The position numbers and the translations under genes were made by a program. A stretch of DNA of 64,000 nt from Mycolicibacterium bacteremicum (lineage in GTDB: Bacteria > Actinomycetota > Actinomycetes > Mycobacteriales > Mycobacteriaceae): the NCBI RefSeq assembly GCF_002086115.1, contig NZ_MVHJ01000005.1:62001-126000 (forward strand). The letters run 5' to 3'. The notes beneath the pieces were generated by a model. The model was not told where the DNA came from. It was given only the letters and a program-made list of their open reading frames with translations, and made no database searches. Positions 40,852 through 54,176 of the stretch are shown one piece after another (the stretch's first letter is position 1; each line of letters starts with the position of its first letter).

Positions 40852-42141
40852 ATGCCTGCTCTCCGAAGTTCTGCGCGCCGGCTTGCTGCCGTGTCGGCGA
40901 TCACCGCCCTGGCCGTCTCGGCCTGCGGGAACACCGACTCCTGGGTCGAGGCCCACGCGGCCACCGGCTGGTCGGCGCAGTATGCGGATGCCGCGAACAG
41001 CAGCTATAACCCGGCCGAGGGCGCCAGGTCGCTCACCGCGGAGTGGGAGCGCTCGGTCAAGGGTGAGCTGGGTGCCCAGGTCGCGCTGGGCTCGGGCAGC
41101 TACCTGGCGGTCAACGGACAGACCGCCGGCGGATGCTCGTTGATGGTGTGGGAGAACGACAACAACGCCCGCCAGCGCTGGTGCACCCGGCTCTGGCAGG
41201 GCGGCGGGCTGTCCAGTCCGCTGTTCGACGGCTTCGACAACCTCTACATCGGCCAACCGGGCGCCATCATGTCCTACCCGCCGACCCAGTGGATCCGCTG
41301 GCGCCAGCCGGTGATCGGGATGCCGATGACACCGCGGCTGCTCGATCCCGGGCACCTGCTGGTGTTCACCCATCTGGGCCAGGTGCTGGTCTTCGACGCC
41401 CACCGCGGCACCGTCATCGGCACGGCGCTGGATCTGGTCGACGGTGTCGACCCGACCGACTCGCAGCGCGGACTCGACGACTGCGCCACCGCGGACGACG
41501 GCTGCCCGGTCGCGGCCGCACCGGCCTACAGCGACCGCACCGGGATGCTGGTAGCCGGGCTGTGGGAGCCCGGTGCGGCGGCGCCGGTGCTGATCGGCCT
41601 GCGTTTCCGCCCCGATGCGACACCGATGCTGACCCGGGAGTGGACCAGCACCGCGGTCGGCGGCGGCCCGATCGCCAGCCCCGTGCTGTCCGCGGACGGG
41701 GCCACCGCCTACGTCAACGGCCGCGACGGCCGGCTGTGGGCCGTCGACACCGCCGACGGCAGCGCCAAATGGTCGGTGGCACTGGGCTTTGCACCGCAGA
41801 CCCCGCCCTCGGTCGCCCCGGACGGCAACATCGTCGCCGGCGGCGGACCCGATGCCCGCCTGGTCGGCATCTCCGCCGACGGCGAGATCACCTGGCGCAG
41901 CGATGATGTCGAGTCACTGACCACCGCCAGCCTGACCGGCGGGTCCACCGGATACGCGGTGGTCCGCGACGGGGAACGCGGACAGGCACTGCTGGTGTTC
42001 GACACCGCCGACGGGCGCACCCTCAACCGGTACCCGCTGCCGGAGGCCGACGGCTTCCCGGTCGGGGTGTCGGTGGGCCATGACCGCCGGGTGGTCAGCG
42101 CCACCAGCGCCGGGCAGGTCTACGGGTTCGCCCCGGCCTAG
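40852..42141 (+). CDS. PQQ-type beta-propeller lipoprotein (Rv3035-like)
   Basis: 429 residues. Signal peptide with lipobox LAVSAC (Cys25), then about eight repeats such as GATAYVNGRDGRLWAVDTADGS and DGEITWRSDDVESL, the PQQ/WD-like propeller pattern. Two Cys pairs (AGGCSLMVW ... RWCTRLW and DDCATADDGCPV) may form disulfides. Exported and anchored; role unknown though it is kept next to the MGLP genes. Confidence 0.88.
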   Translation: MPALRSSARRLAAVSAITALAVSACGNTDSWVEAHAATGWSAQYADAANSSYNPAEGARSLTAEWERSVKGELGAQVALGSGSYLAVNGQTAGGCSLMVWENDNNARQRWCTRLWQGGGLSSPLFDGFDNLYIGQPGAIMSYPPTQWIRWRQPVIGMPMTPRLLDPGHLLVFTHLGQVLVFDAHRGTVIGTALDLVDGVDPTDSQRGLDDCATADDGCPVAAAPAYSDRTGMLVAGLWEPGAAAPVLIGLRFRPDATPMLTREWTSTAVGGGPIASPVLSADGATAYVNGRDGRLWAVDTADGSAKWSVALGFAPQTPPSVAPDGNIVAGGGPDARLVGISADGEITWRSDDVESLTTASLTGGSTGYAVVRDGERGQALLVFDTADGRTLNRYPLPEADGFPVGVSVGHDRRVVSATSAGQVYGFAPA

Positions 42142-42153
42142 CGCACCGCCCGG

Positions 42154-42858
42154 TCAGGCCAGCAGCGGGGCCACCGTCGCGCGTGGCACCGAAACCTGAA
42201 CGGCGCCCCCCGATTCGGGCAGCAACTCACCCTGGCTGAAGAAGAAGATCACCGCGTCATCGGTGATCGCGAAGTTCTGGTAGTTGGCCGGGTCCAGGCC
42301 CGCCTCCGGCAGCACCGGATCCGGCATGCCGGACTGCCTGGCCAGGTCCGACTGGACCACCGGGAAGATGACCGGCAGCGGATCGACGCCCTCGCGGAAA
42401 AGCTTCTCGAACGTGATGGGTTTGCGGTAGGCCTGATCCCAGCTGAAGGACTTGTAGAAGGTCTGCGGGTGTGCGCCGCCGATGTTCTGGTAGGTGGTGA
42501 ACACCAGCGACTGGGTACCCCGCGGCGGTACCGCGGAACTGTACTGGGTTGCGGTGGTGTCCAACTCGTACGGCATGCCCCGGAAGTCGGGTGACTTGGC
42601 CACGTTGAGGAAGCCGTCACGGGTCTGCTTGACGTACTCGATGACCGGCTTGGCGTCCGGGAAGGTCGCCGGGAAGGTGATGTTCAGGGTGTACGCCGGG
42701 TCGGTCTGCGCGATGGTGCACACGTTGTCCGGGCCGAGGATGCCGTTGACGTCATTGCACGTGGGCGGGGCCGCCGATGCGCCCGGTGCACCGGCAAGCC
42801 CGATCACGGCCGTGGTCGTGGCGGCCAGCACGGTCGCGGCCAGCGGGGGTACACGCAT
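42154..42858 (-). CDS. Secreted DUF3298/TB22.2 protein
   Basis: 234 residues. Signal peptide with cleavage near GASA-APPTC (residue 29-30). Mature domain: LNITFPATFPDAKPVIEYVKQ, TQYSSAVPPRGTQSLVFTTYQ, AHPQTFYKSFSWD, PITFEKLFREGVDPLPVIFP and AVIFFFSQGELLPESGG, the RsiV/DUF3298-like core of the M. tuberculosis antigen TB22.2 (Rv3036c), which has been described as an esterase. One Cys pair (CNDVNGILGPDNVC). Convergent with the lipoprotein gene. Confidence 0.9.
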   Translation of the reverse strand: MRVPPLAATVLAATTTAVIGLAGAPGASAAPPTCNDVNGILGPDNVCTIAQTDPAYTLNITFPATFPDAKPVIEYVKQTRDGFLNVAKSPDFRGMPYELDTTATQYSSAVPPRGTQSLVFTTYQNIGGAHPQTFYKSFSWDQAYRKPITFEKLFREGVDPLPVIFPVVQSDLARQSGMPDPVLPEAGLDPANYQNFAITDDAVIFFFSQGELLPESGGAVQVSVPRATVAPLLA

Positions 42859-42921
42859 CAGGGGGATCCTCCGGAATACAGGGCGGCACAGGCGCCGCTG
42901 ATCACAAGATTACCTGTGGCA

Positions 42922-44091
42922 CTATCGCGACGGTCGACAAATGAATGCCACCGCCCGGCTCGCGGCACCGGTACCGATGCGGGTGAGCACCATCGACAAC
43001 GACTGCGTGCCGCGCAGCTTGAGCCGCCGACGCAGCGCGTCGGGATCCACGTCGAGGCCGCGGACCAGGATCTCGACCGCCCCGCAGTCCCGGGCCACCA
43101 GTTCGCGGCGCACCCGCTTCTCGTCGAATCCGACCTCGGCGAGCACCTCGAATCCGCGGACCCCGTCGGGCAGCGCATCTCCGGACAGATAGGCGATATC
43201 GGGATCCAGTTGCCACAACCGGTGCCGGGTGGCGTACTGGCGCACCAGACCGGCGCGCACCACCGCCCCGTCCGGGTCGATGATCCACCGGCCGGCCGAG
43301 GCGACGACGCAATCATCGGGGTCGGCGTCGGTGACCTCCTCGGCGCGGTCCAGCACCACCGCGCGCCGGCGCACACCGGCCACAATGAGTCCCGACGACC
43401 ACAGGCAGGCCTCGCGCACACTGCCGCCCAGTGAGGTCACCGCGACCTCACCGACGAAACCCAACCCTCCCAGCTGATCGAAATCGATTCCGGGAGCGCA
43501 CTTCACGACCAGGTCCCGGTCGCGGTAGACCTCCAGCAGGGCGTCCAGCGCCGGTGTATAGGCACGCGGATCGAACCGGCGCCGCCCGCCGGTCCGCCGG
43601 CCCGGGTCGGCAACCACCACGGTGTCGCGGCTCACCGGAACCAACGCATCGGCGAGTACCAGGTCCACCTCACCGACATTGTTGCGCGCCATGGCAAGTC
43701 GGACACGGTCCAGATCACTGCCGAGCACCGACCCGGCGTGTGACGCCAGCGCCGCCAGTTCGGCACCGACCGAACAGTTGACGTCGTGCACGCGCATCCC
43801 GGTCAGTCGACGGGCCCGGTGGGCCGCCACCGGCTCGGCGGTTGCCTGTTGCAGCGCGTCATCGGTGAACAACCACGACGACGGGTCGGCGAACTTGGCC
43901 CGCGCACGCCGCCGCAGCAGTGTCGTCTCCACCAGCGCGGGAGTACGATCACCGAAACGTGTTCGTATCGCGGCGATATCGGCCACCCGGCCGGCATCGC
44001 TCAACGACCGCTCGGCCACCTCGGCCAGGGCCAGGCGCCCGTCGTCGCCGCGCAGATAGGCGACGTCGTCGAGCGAGAAACCTACCGCCAC
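42922..44091 (-). CDS. THUMP-like SAM-dependent methyltransferase (Rv3037c-like)
   Basis: 389 residues from GTG 44091. MRVHDVNCSVGAELAALASHA is motif I, GSDLDRVRLAMARNN motif II, and VVVADPGRRTGGRRRFDP matches the DPPR-like active loop of RNA/nucleic acid methyltransferases; the tail has the THUMP-like domain (VEILVRGLDVDPDALRRRLKL). Substrate likely RNA, although the M. tuberculosis gene is sometimes grouped with MGLP synthesis by location. Starts 1 nt after the preceding stop. Confidence 0.82.
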   Translation of the reverse strand: MAVGFSLDDVAYLRGDDGRLALAEVAERSLSDAGRVADIAAIRTRFGDRTPALVETTLLRRRARAKFADPSSWLFTDDALQQATAEPVAAHRARRLTGMRVHDVNCSVGAELAALASHAGSVLGSDLDRVRLAMARNNVGEVDLVLADALVPVSRDTVVVADPGRRTGGRRRFDPRAYTPALDALLEVYRDRDLVVKCAPGIDFDQLGGLGFVGEVAVTSLGGSVREACLWSSGLIVAGVRRRAVVLDRAEEVTDADPDDCVVASAGRWIIDPDGAVVRAGLVRQYATRHRLWQLDPDIAYLSGDALPDGVRGFEVLAEVGFDEKRVRRELVARDCGAVEILVRGLDVDPDALRRRLKLRGTQSLSMVLTRIGTGAASRAVAFICRPSR

Positions 44092-44092
44092 A

Positions 44093-45130
44093 TCACAGCG
44101 GCTTGGTTCCGGTGACCATCACGTTGTAGAACCAGCCCTTTGGCACGACCTTGCGCCACACGTTGGCGTCGACCCAGCTCAGCGTGGTCCAGCTGTTGAA
44201 CGCGAATTTCGCCCACCCCCAACCCAACCGGCCCGGTGGCACCGAGGCCTCGAACGTCCGGATCGGCCAGCCGAGCATTGCGGCAGTGAATTCCTCGCTG
44301 GCGGTGGCGACCTCGACCGCGCCGGCGTTGGTGGCCATCCGCTCCAGGTCCTGCGGGTCGAAGGTGTGCAGGTCCACGACGGCCTCCAGCGCGGCGGCGC
44401 GGGAGGACTCGTCGAGCTCCTCCTGCGGACGGCGCCAGCCTTCCAGGCCGGGCAGCTTGGTGATGTTGGTCGACAGATGCCACGTCAGGGTCGACAGGTT
44501 GCGGGCGTAGACGTTGCCGGCACTGGTCGGCTCGCCGGCGAAGACGAACCGGCCGCCGGGCTTGAGGATGCGCACCACCTCGCGCAGCGACTTCTCGACA
44601 TCCGGGATGTGGTGCAGCACAGCGTGACCGACCACCAGATCGAAGGTGTTGTCCTCGTACGGGATGCCCTCGGCGTCGGCGACCTTGCCGTCGATGTCCA
44701 GGCCCAGGCCCTGCCCATTGCGGGTGGCGACCTTGACCATGCCCGGGGACAGGTCGGTCACCGACCCGCGGCGGGCCACCCCGGCCTGGATGAGGTTGAG
44801 CAGGAAGAAGCCGGTGCCACAGCCCAGTTCGAGGGCGCGGTCGTAGGGCAGCTCGCGCTGCACCTGTTCGGGGACGATGGCGTCGAACCGGCCGCGCGCG
44901 TAGTCGATGCAGCGCTGGTCATAGGAGATCGACCACTTGTCGTCGTAGGTTTCGGCTTCCCAGTCGTGATAGAGGATCTGCGCCAGCTTGGTGTCCTTGA
45001 GCGCCGCCTCGACCTGCTCGGCAGTGGCGTGCGGGTTGGGCTCCGGAGCCGCTGCGGCGGCGACATCGGGCGTGAGTTCTCCGTCGGCGGCGGCGGGTGC
45101 CTCGGCGGGAGTGTGGTCCGTGCTCGTCAT
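44093..45130 (-). CDS. SAM-dependent methyltransferase (Rv3038c-like)
   Basis: 345 residues. Disordered Ala/Pro N-terminus of about 40 residues, then class I motifs ALELGCGTGFFLLNLIQAG, TDLSPGMVKVA, DGKVADAEGIPYEDNTFDLVVGHAVLHHI in pieces, and RILKPGGRFVFAGEPTS. C-terminal part has many aromatic residues (WRRPQEELDES, WGWAKFAFNSW) as in lipid or polyketide methyltransferases. An internal promoter is likely: TAGGCT 6 nt before the ATG. Confidence 0.86.
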   Translation of the reverse strand: MTSTDHTPAEAPAAADGELTPDVAAAAAPEPNPHATAEQVEAALKDTKLAQILYHDWEAETYDDKWSISYDQRCIDYARGRFDAIVPEQVQRELPYDRALELGCGTGFFLLNLIQAGVARRGSVTDLSPGMVKVATRNGQGLGLDIDGKVADAEGIPYEDNTFDLVVGHAVLHHIPDVEKSLREVVRILKPGGRFVFAGEPTSAGNVYARNLSTLTWHLSTNITKLPGLEGWRRPQEELDESSRAAALEAVVDLHTFDPQDLERMATNAGAVEVATASEEFTAAMLGWPIRTFEASVPPGRLGWGWAKFAFNSWTTLSWVDANVWRKVVPKGWFYNVMVTGTKPL

Positions 45131-45136
45131 ATGGGC

Positions 45137-45142
45137 AGCCTA
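45137..45142 (-). promoter_or_regulatory. Internal -10 hexamer before the Rv3038c-like gene
   Basis: TAGGCT, 6 nt before ATG 45130; its first three bases are the echA17 stop codon. Confidence 0.5.
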
Positions 45143-45832
45143 ACTGCCGGTGCCCGCCCCGAAGACCCCGACGTAGTGCGCGAGGCTCTCACCTGCGTCG
45201 TCGATCATCGCCTTGGCCCCGGCCAGCACATGCGCCGGCGTCTCGGCATAGCGGCGGGTCCACGTCAGGGCGGCGTCGTAGACCCCGTCGGGAGCCACCA
45301 TCTCGTCGATCAGGCCGAGCGCGAGCGCCTCCTCGGCACCCACGAACCGGCCGCTGAACACCAGGTCCTTGGCCCGCGCGGGCCCGATGGCCCGCACCAG
45401 CCGGTCGGTGCCGGCGGCCGGCAGCAGCCCGGCCAGCACCTCGGTGACCCCGACCTTGACGTTGTCTCCGGCGATCCGCCAGTCTGCGGCCAGCGCCAGC
45501 GCCAGGCCCGAACCCAGGGCGTACCCGGTGACCGCGGCGACCGTCGGCTGCGGGATCGCGGCCACCGCGTCCAGTGCCGATCGGCAGGCCAGCGTGACGC
45601 TCCGCCCGTCGGCGGGGTCCAGTCGGCGCAGCTCCGGGATGTCGTCGCCGGCGCTGAACACCTCGTGCCCGCCGTACAGGATGACCGTGCGCACCTGTGG
45701 ATGACGGCCCAGATCCGCGGCGACCTGCGCGATCTCGCGGTACATCTGCCGGGTCAGTGCATTGGTGGGCGGGCGGGACAACACCAGGGTGCCGACGCCG
45801 TCGTGTACGGCCGAGGTGACGAATTCGGTCAT
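45140..45832 (-). CDS. echA17: Enoyl-CoA hydratase/isomerase family protein
   Basis: 230 residues, slightly shorter than a standard crotonase (about 255). Crotonase fold with oxyanion-hole elements [12 protein letters not shown] and [21 protein letters not shown]; one catalytic Glu is kept in [10 protein letters not shown], while the position of the second (usually Glu in MEMVLTG) reads KDLVFSG with Asp. Hydration or isomerisation of enoyl-CoA in beta-oxidation is likely but not certain. ATG 45832 overlaps the Nudix gene stop (ATGA). Confidence 0.88.
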   Translation of the reverse strand: MTEFVTSAVHDGVGTLVLSRPPTNALTRQMYREIAQVAADLGRHPQVRTVILYGGHEVFSAGDDIPELRRLDPADGRSVTLACRSALDAVAAIPQPTVAAVTGYALGSGLALALAADWRIAGDNVKVGVTEVLAGLLPAAGTDRLVRAIGPARAKDLVFSGRFVGAEEALALGLIDEMVAPDGVYDAALTWTRRYAETPAHVLAGAKAMIDDAGESLAHYVGVFGAGTGS

Positions 45833-46665
45833 GGGCTCGGCGGGTTGTTGTAGCCCTCCGGGGAGCGCCGGTTGCGGGCTTCGTTGTAGCGGGCCCCGTC
45901 GAAGAACTCGATATCCCAGTCCCCGGTGCCCTTGTCCGCGGACAGGCTCGGCATCATCGCGACGATCGTGCGCTCGGTGGCCAGGACGTCGGCGACCGTG
46001 CGCCCATTCACCGAGTCCAGCTGCGACCAGGTCGGCGGCAGCAGGAACGAGCGGCCCTCGGCGAACTCGTCGAGCGCGGCCTGCGGGGTGGACCAGAAGG
46101 CGCGGTCGCTCTCGGTGTTCTCCCCGTCGGCGCGCTGACCCTGCGGGAGGGCTCCCACGAAGAAGTAGGTGTCATAGCGTCGGGTGCGCTCCTCGACCGG
46201 GGTGACCCAGTTGGCCCACGGCCGCAGCAGATCGGCCCGCAGCACCAGCTTCTCCTCGCGCAGGAAGTCGGCGAAGGACAACGAGTTGTCGGCCAGCGCC
46301 GCGCGCTGCTCGCGGTATACCGACGCATCATCGACCAGGATGTCGGAGTCGTCAGCGGCGCCGGCGAACAGCACCCCGGACTCCTCGAAGGTCTCCCGCG
46401 CGGCCGCGCACACCAGCGCCTCGGCGAGGTCGACGTCGACGTCGAGGCGCTCGGCCCACCACGCCGGTTCGGGTCCGTACCAGGCGATACCGGTGCCCCG
46501 ATCGCGTTCGTCGACACCACCGCCGGGGAACACCATCACGCCCGCGACGAAGTCCATCGCCGAATGCCGACGCATCAGGAAGATCTCCAGCGACTCGGGT
46601 GTGCCCTGATCGCGCAGCAGCATCACCGTGGACGCGGGCCGGGGAACCAGCGGGTCTTCGCTCAT
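45829..46665 (-). CDS. Nudix hydrolase (NUDT19/RP2-like, Rv3040c homologue)
   Basis: 278 residues. The Nudix box is interrupted: GGG at 48-50 is followed by an insert of about 35 residues before RETFEESGV at 90-98, the layout of RP2/NUDT19 proteins, which hydrolyse CoA and acyl-CoA to phosphopantetheine derivatives. The adjacent echA17 fits a link to acyl-CoA metabolism. Start ATG 46665; a 65-bp element with a micro-ORF separates it from the ABC gene upstream. Confidence 0.88.
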   Translation of the reverse strand: MSEDPLVPRPASTVMLLRDQGTPESLEIFLMRRHSAMDFVAGVMVFPGGGVDERDRGTGIAWYGPEPAWWAERLDVDVDLAEALVCAAARETFEESGVLFAGAADDSDILVDDASVYREQRAALADNSLSFADFLREEKLVLRADLLRPWANWVTPVEERTRRYDTYFFVGALPQGQRADGENTESDRAFWSTPQAALDEFAEGRSFLLPPTWSQLDSVNGRTVADVLATERTIVAMMPSLSADKGTGDWDIEFFDGARYNEARNRRSPEGYNNPPSP

Positions 46666-46730
46666 GCGCCGGCCTCGCAGGCTCGGTCGGCGCATTCGAT
46701 GCCGATGATTTGCTCGCAAGCTTCGCTCAT
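46656..46730 (-). repeat. MIRU-like 65-bp insertion at the ABC/Nudix junction
   Basis: The 10-nt sequence ATGAGCGAAG occurs at 46730-46721 and again at 46665-46656, so a 65-bp unit duplicates the Nudix start site. It contains a frame from ATG 46730 to TGA 46662 whose two ends form ATGA overlaps with the ABC stop and the Nudix start. Composition is GC-rich with GCTTGCGAGC-type short palindromes. Confidence 0.65.
46662..46730 (-). CDS. Candidate 22-residue Cys-containing micro-ORF
   Basis: 22 codons beginning MSEACEQIIG, with three Cys (5, 13, 18), acidic overall. ATG overlaps the ABC ATPase stop and TGA overlaps the Nudix ATG, so translation through it would couple the two genes. It may be only the reading frame of an inserted repeat (see the overlapping repeat entry), as with MIRU ORFs; production of a stable peptide is not shown. 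Confidence 0.4.
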   Translation of the reverse strand: MSEACEQIIGIECADRACEAGA

Positions 46731-47569
46731 GTGGCGCGCCTCCTGTGTGCGGCGCGGCTGCGGGTGCGCCGCGCGAAATACCGCCCGTCGAGGTAGTCGA
46801 GGGTGATCGACTGCCCGAAGGCCGCGGAGAGATTCTCCGATGTCAGCACATCGGTGAGCAGACCGGACCCCACCACGCTGCCCTCGGAGAGCAGCAGGCA
46901 GTGCGAGAAGCCCGGCGGGATCTCCTCCACATGGTGGGTCACCAACACGATGGCGGGAGCATCGGGGTCGGCGGCCAGGTCGGCGAGCCGGGCCACCAGT
47001 TCCTCGCGCCCACCGAGGTCCAGTCCGGCCGCCGGCTCGTCGAGCAGCAGCAGCTCCGGATCCGTCATCAGCGAGCGGGCGATCAGCACCCGCTTGCGCT
47101 CCCCCTCGCTCAGCGTGCCGTAGCTGCGCTCGGCCAGATGCTCGGCGCCCAGGCTCTCCAGCATGTCGACGGCCTGCTCGTAGTCGACGTCGTCATATTT
47201 CTCGCGCCAGCGCCCCAGCACCGCGTAGCCCGCCGACACCACCAGGTCGCGGACGATCTCGTCGTCGGGAATCCGTTGGCTCAGAGCCGAACTGCTCAAC
47301 CCCACCCGGGATCGCAGCTCCGACATGTCGGTCCGGCCGAGGCGCTCACCGAGCACGAACGCCGTTCCCGAAGAGGGGTGGTCGATCGCGGCGGCGATGC
47401 GCAACAGCGAGGTCTTACCCGCCCCGTTGGGGCCGATCACCACCCATCGCTCATCGAGTTCGACGGCCCAGTTGATGGGGCCCACCAGGGTCTTGCCGCC
47501 GCGCCGCAAGGTGACCTTGGCGAAGTCGATCAGCAGGTCGGGGTCTGCGATGGGCTCGTCTGCTGGCAC
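46727..47569 (-). CDS. ABC transporter ATP-binding protein (Rv3041c-like)
   Basis: 280 residues. Walker A GPNGAGKTS at 46-54, Q-loop region GLSSSALSQ, signature LSEGERKRVLIARSL, Walker B LLLLDEPAAGLD and switch His in LVTHHVEEIP. The sequence resembles ModF/molybdate-type cytosolic ATPases; no permease lies nearby, so its partner is unknown or it has a non-transport role. The N-terminal 13 codons overlap the 3' end of the YczE-like gene. Confidence 0.92.
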   Translation of the reverse strand: MPADEPIADPDLLIDFAKVTLRRGGKTLVGPINWAVELDERWVVIGPNGAGKTSLLRIAAAIDHPSSGTAFVLGERLGRTDMSELRSRVGLSSSALSQRIPDDEIVRDLVVSAGYAVLGRWREKYDDVDYEQAVDMLESLGAEHLAERSYGTLSEGERKRVLIARSLMTDPELLLLDEPAAGLDLGGREELVARLADLAADPDAPAIVLVTHHVEEIPPGFSHCLLLSEGSVVGSGLLTDVLTSENLSAAFGQSITLDYLDGRYFARRTRSRAAHRRRAT

Positions 47570-48222
47570 CCGCTCATCGTAGTGTCGGGGTCCGCGACGG
47601 CACGGGACCGCCCTTCACCGCCGGTGTGCGCGCCGAAATCGTGGAACAGCAGACGCCTCGGCATGAATCGCAACATCAGCTGGACCAGCGGGCCGATACC
47701 GAACGCATAGACCACGGTGCCGATGCCGACCGTGCCACCGAGTAGGAAGCCGATCGTCAGCACGGTGACCTCGATGGCCGTGCGGACCAGCCGCACCGAC
47801 CGTCCGGTGCGGGCCACCAGGCCGGTCATCAGCCCGTCACGCGGTCCGGCGCCGAGTCCGGCGCCGATGTAGAGCACCGTGCTCAACGCGTTCAACAGGA
47901 CCGCGCCGAGCATCATGGCGACCCGCAACCGCAGGTCGGTGGGCGCCGGCAGCAGCGCGATGCCGACGTCGACGGTCACCGCGATGACGATGACGTTGGC
48001 GACGGTCCCGATCCCCGGCCGGTTGCGCAGCGGGATCCAGGCCAGCAGCACCACCACACCGACGATGGCCGAGGCCAATCCGATGGTCATCCCGGTGTGC
48101 CTGCTGAGGCCCTGATGGAAGACGTCCCACGGATCCAGCCCGAGGCCGGCCTGCACCATCAGGGCCATCGAGAAGCCGTACCCGGTCAGGCCCGTCAACA
48201 GCAGCGCAAGGCGGGTCGTCAT
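47530..48222 (-). CDS. YczE/YitT-family integral membrane protein
   Basis: 230 residues with about five transmembrane helices (LALLLTGLTGYGFSMALMVQ, IGLASAIVGVVVLLAWIPL, VANVIVIAVTVDVGIALLP, VAMMLGAVLLNALSTVLYIG, AIEVTVLTIGFLLGGTVG). Motif GLDPWDVFHQGLSRHTG is the YczE hallmark. YczE genes are typically next to and controlled by MocR-type regulators, one of which (481 residues) is divergent here. ATG overlaps the stop of a small upstream gene. Overlaps the ABC gene by 40 nt. Confidence 0.9.
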   Translation of the reverse strand: MTTRLALLLTGLTGYGFSMALMVQAGLGLDPWDVFHQGLSRHTGMTIGLASAIVGVVVLLAWIPLRNRPGIGTVANVIVIAVTVDVGIALLPAPTDLRLRVAMMLGAVLLNALSTVLYIGAGLGAGPRDGLMTGLVARTGRSVRLVRTAIEVTVLTIGFLLGGTVGIGTVVYAFGIGPLVQLMLRFMPRRLLFHDFGAHTGGEGRSRAVADPDTTMSGCQQTSPSQTPTC

Positions 48223-48371
48223 GCGTGATCGGGGAATCGCGCACGGATCGCGTCGAGTTCGTTGCGCACCCGGCGGGCATCCGCGTTGTCCACATCGCCG
48301 AAGCGCCGCGGGTTCCGGGCACCCGAGCGCCGGTACTTCCCCGCCATCCGAGACATCCAGTTCTCTCTCAT
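48219..48371 (-). CDS. Small basic protein coupled to yczE
   Basis: 50 residues from ATG 48371 (45 if ATG 48356 is used, which has GAGAGAA just upstream). Very Arg-rich (SRMAGKYRRSGARNPRRFG, then a short helix RRVRNELDAIRARFPDHA). Stop overlaps yczE ATG in ATGA. Not recognised; small basic proteins of this kind could bind nucleic acid. Either real and coupled, or a leader frame for yczE. Confidence 0.5.
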   Translation of the reverse strand: MRENWMSRMAGKYRRSGARNPRRFGDVDNADARRVRNELDAIRARFPDHA

Positions 48372-48408
48372 GAATCGATGATCTGGCCGCCATGGCTTGC
48401 CGATCAAT

Positions 48409-48430
48409 AGCCAGTTGACGAATACTGGCT
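48409..48430. promoter_or_regulatory. Inverted repeat between yczE unit and MocR gene
   Basis: AGCCAGT-N8-ACTGGCT, perfect 7-bp arms, ends 4 nt before the MocR ATG. Likely operator for the MocR-type regulator. Confidence 0.65.
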
Positions 48431-48433
48431 CTT

Positions 48434-51165
<2,732 letters not shown>

Positions 51166-51173
51166 CTATCGGG

Positions 51174-52973
<1,800 letters not shown>

Positions 52974-53092
52974 TTATCCCCATCCCCCGCGGCTGCGACA
53001 TGGGTGTCCTACAAAGTGTCGTATTCGCCTGTCGAGATCGTTCGGCGGCGGGACTGAGCAGGGCCGTATCCGATATTGATACCGTCGGCGGC

Positions 53093-54163
53093 GTGCTCTT
53101 CCCCTCTGCGCGCACAGGCCTGCTCGCCGCGGGTTTCTCGGTCTCGTTGGTGCTGCTGACGGGCTGCGGAGACGCGCCGTCCACTCCCGTTCCCGGCCCG
53201 GACGCCCCCGTCACGAGCACGACGCGGATCGCCAGCGCGGGTGTCCTGGGCAATCAGCGCAAACCGGACGAGTCGTGCGCCCCCGAGCCCGCCGCCACCG
53301 GCCCCGGTGCCATCGAGGCGGGCCGCGACGTCCGCAACGCCGTTCCCGCGGGTGCCGACATCCCCGCCGGCACCGAGGTGCGCGGCGATCCCCAGCGCAT
53401 CGTCGCGCTGGCCCCCGGGCAGGTGGATGCGCTGTGCGCGCTCGGGCTGCAGGGACGGGTGGTCGGCGCGGCCGCGCAGACCTCCTATCTGGGCACCGTG
53501 CTGCACGACGCCCCCGTGGTCGGTGACGTGCCGGCCGTGCGCGCCGCCGACCCCGACCTGATCCTCGGCGCGGCCGGGCACAGCCTGGAGGACTTCGCGG
53601 CGCTGCGCGAGATCGCTCCGACCGTCTTCACCGCCGGCGGCTCCGACTGGCGGGACACCCTGCGCGCGGTCGCCGCGGCCGCCGGGCGGGCCGGCGCCGC
53701 CGACCGGGTGCTCGACGATTTCGAGCAGTCCGCCCGCGAGGCGGGCGAACGCAACGACGCCACCCACTTCCAGGCGTCGGTGGTGCAGTTCACCGAGAGC
53801 ACCGTGCGGGTGTACGGGGCGGACAACTTCCCGGCCTCGGTACTCGCCGCCGTCGGCGTGGATCGCCCTGCGGCACAACGGTTTACCGACAAGCCCTATA
53901 TCGAGATCGATGTCTCGGAGCTCAGTGAGGACACCGACCTGACGGCTGCCGACGGCGATATCGTCTATCTGTCGTTCGAGTCCCCGGCGGCCAAGGACCG
54001 CGCCCCCGAGGTGCTCAACAGCGCGGCCTGGCGCAAACTGTCCGCCAATCGCGACGACCGGGTCTTCGCGGTCAACAACGAGGTGTGGCAGACCGGGCAG
54101 GGGGTCATCGCCGCGCGCGGCATCGTCGACGACCTGCGCTGGCTCAACGCCCCCATCAACTGA
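53093..54163 (+). CDS. fecB: FecB-type iron-siderophore/heme-binding lipoprotein
   Basis: 356 residues from GTG 53093. Lipobox in LVLLTGCGD; a disordered Pro/Asp stretch; then a type III periplasmic binding fold (RIVALAPGQVDALCALGLQ, YLGTVLHDAPVVGDVPAVR, DLILGAAGHSLEDF, INVIAARGIVDDLRW-like end). Orthologue Rv3044. In mycobacteria FecB has been tied to heme/iron-siderophore binding and envelope integrity. An inverted GTATC-N7-GATAC lies 11 nt upstream of the start. Confidence 0.92.
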   Translation: MLFPSARTGLLAAGFSVSLVLLTGCGDAPSTPVPGPDAPVTSTTRIASAGVLGNQRKPDESCAPEPAATGPGAIEAGRDVRNAVPAGADIPAGTEVRGDPQRIVALAPGQVDALCALGLQGRVVGAAAQTSYLGTVLHDAPVVGDVPAVRAADPDLILGAAGHSLEDFAALREIAPTVFTAGGSDWRDTLRAVAAAAGRAGAADRVLDDFEQSAREAGERNDATHFQASVVQFTESTVRVYGADNFPASVLAAVGVDRPAAQRFTDKPYIEIDVSELSEDTDLTAADGDIVYLSFESPAAKDRAPEVLNSAAWRKLSANRDDRVFAVNNEVWQTGQGVIAARGIVDDLRWLNAPIN

Positions 54164-54176
54164 AGCTCGGGTCGAC

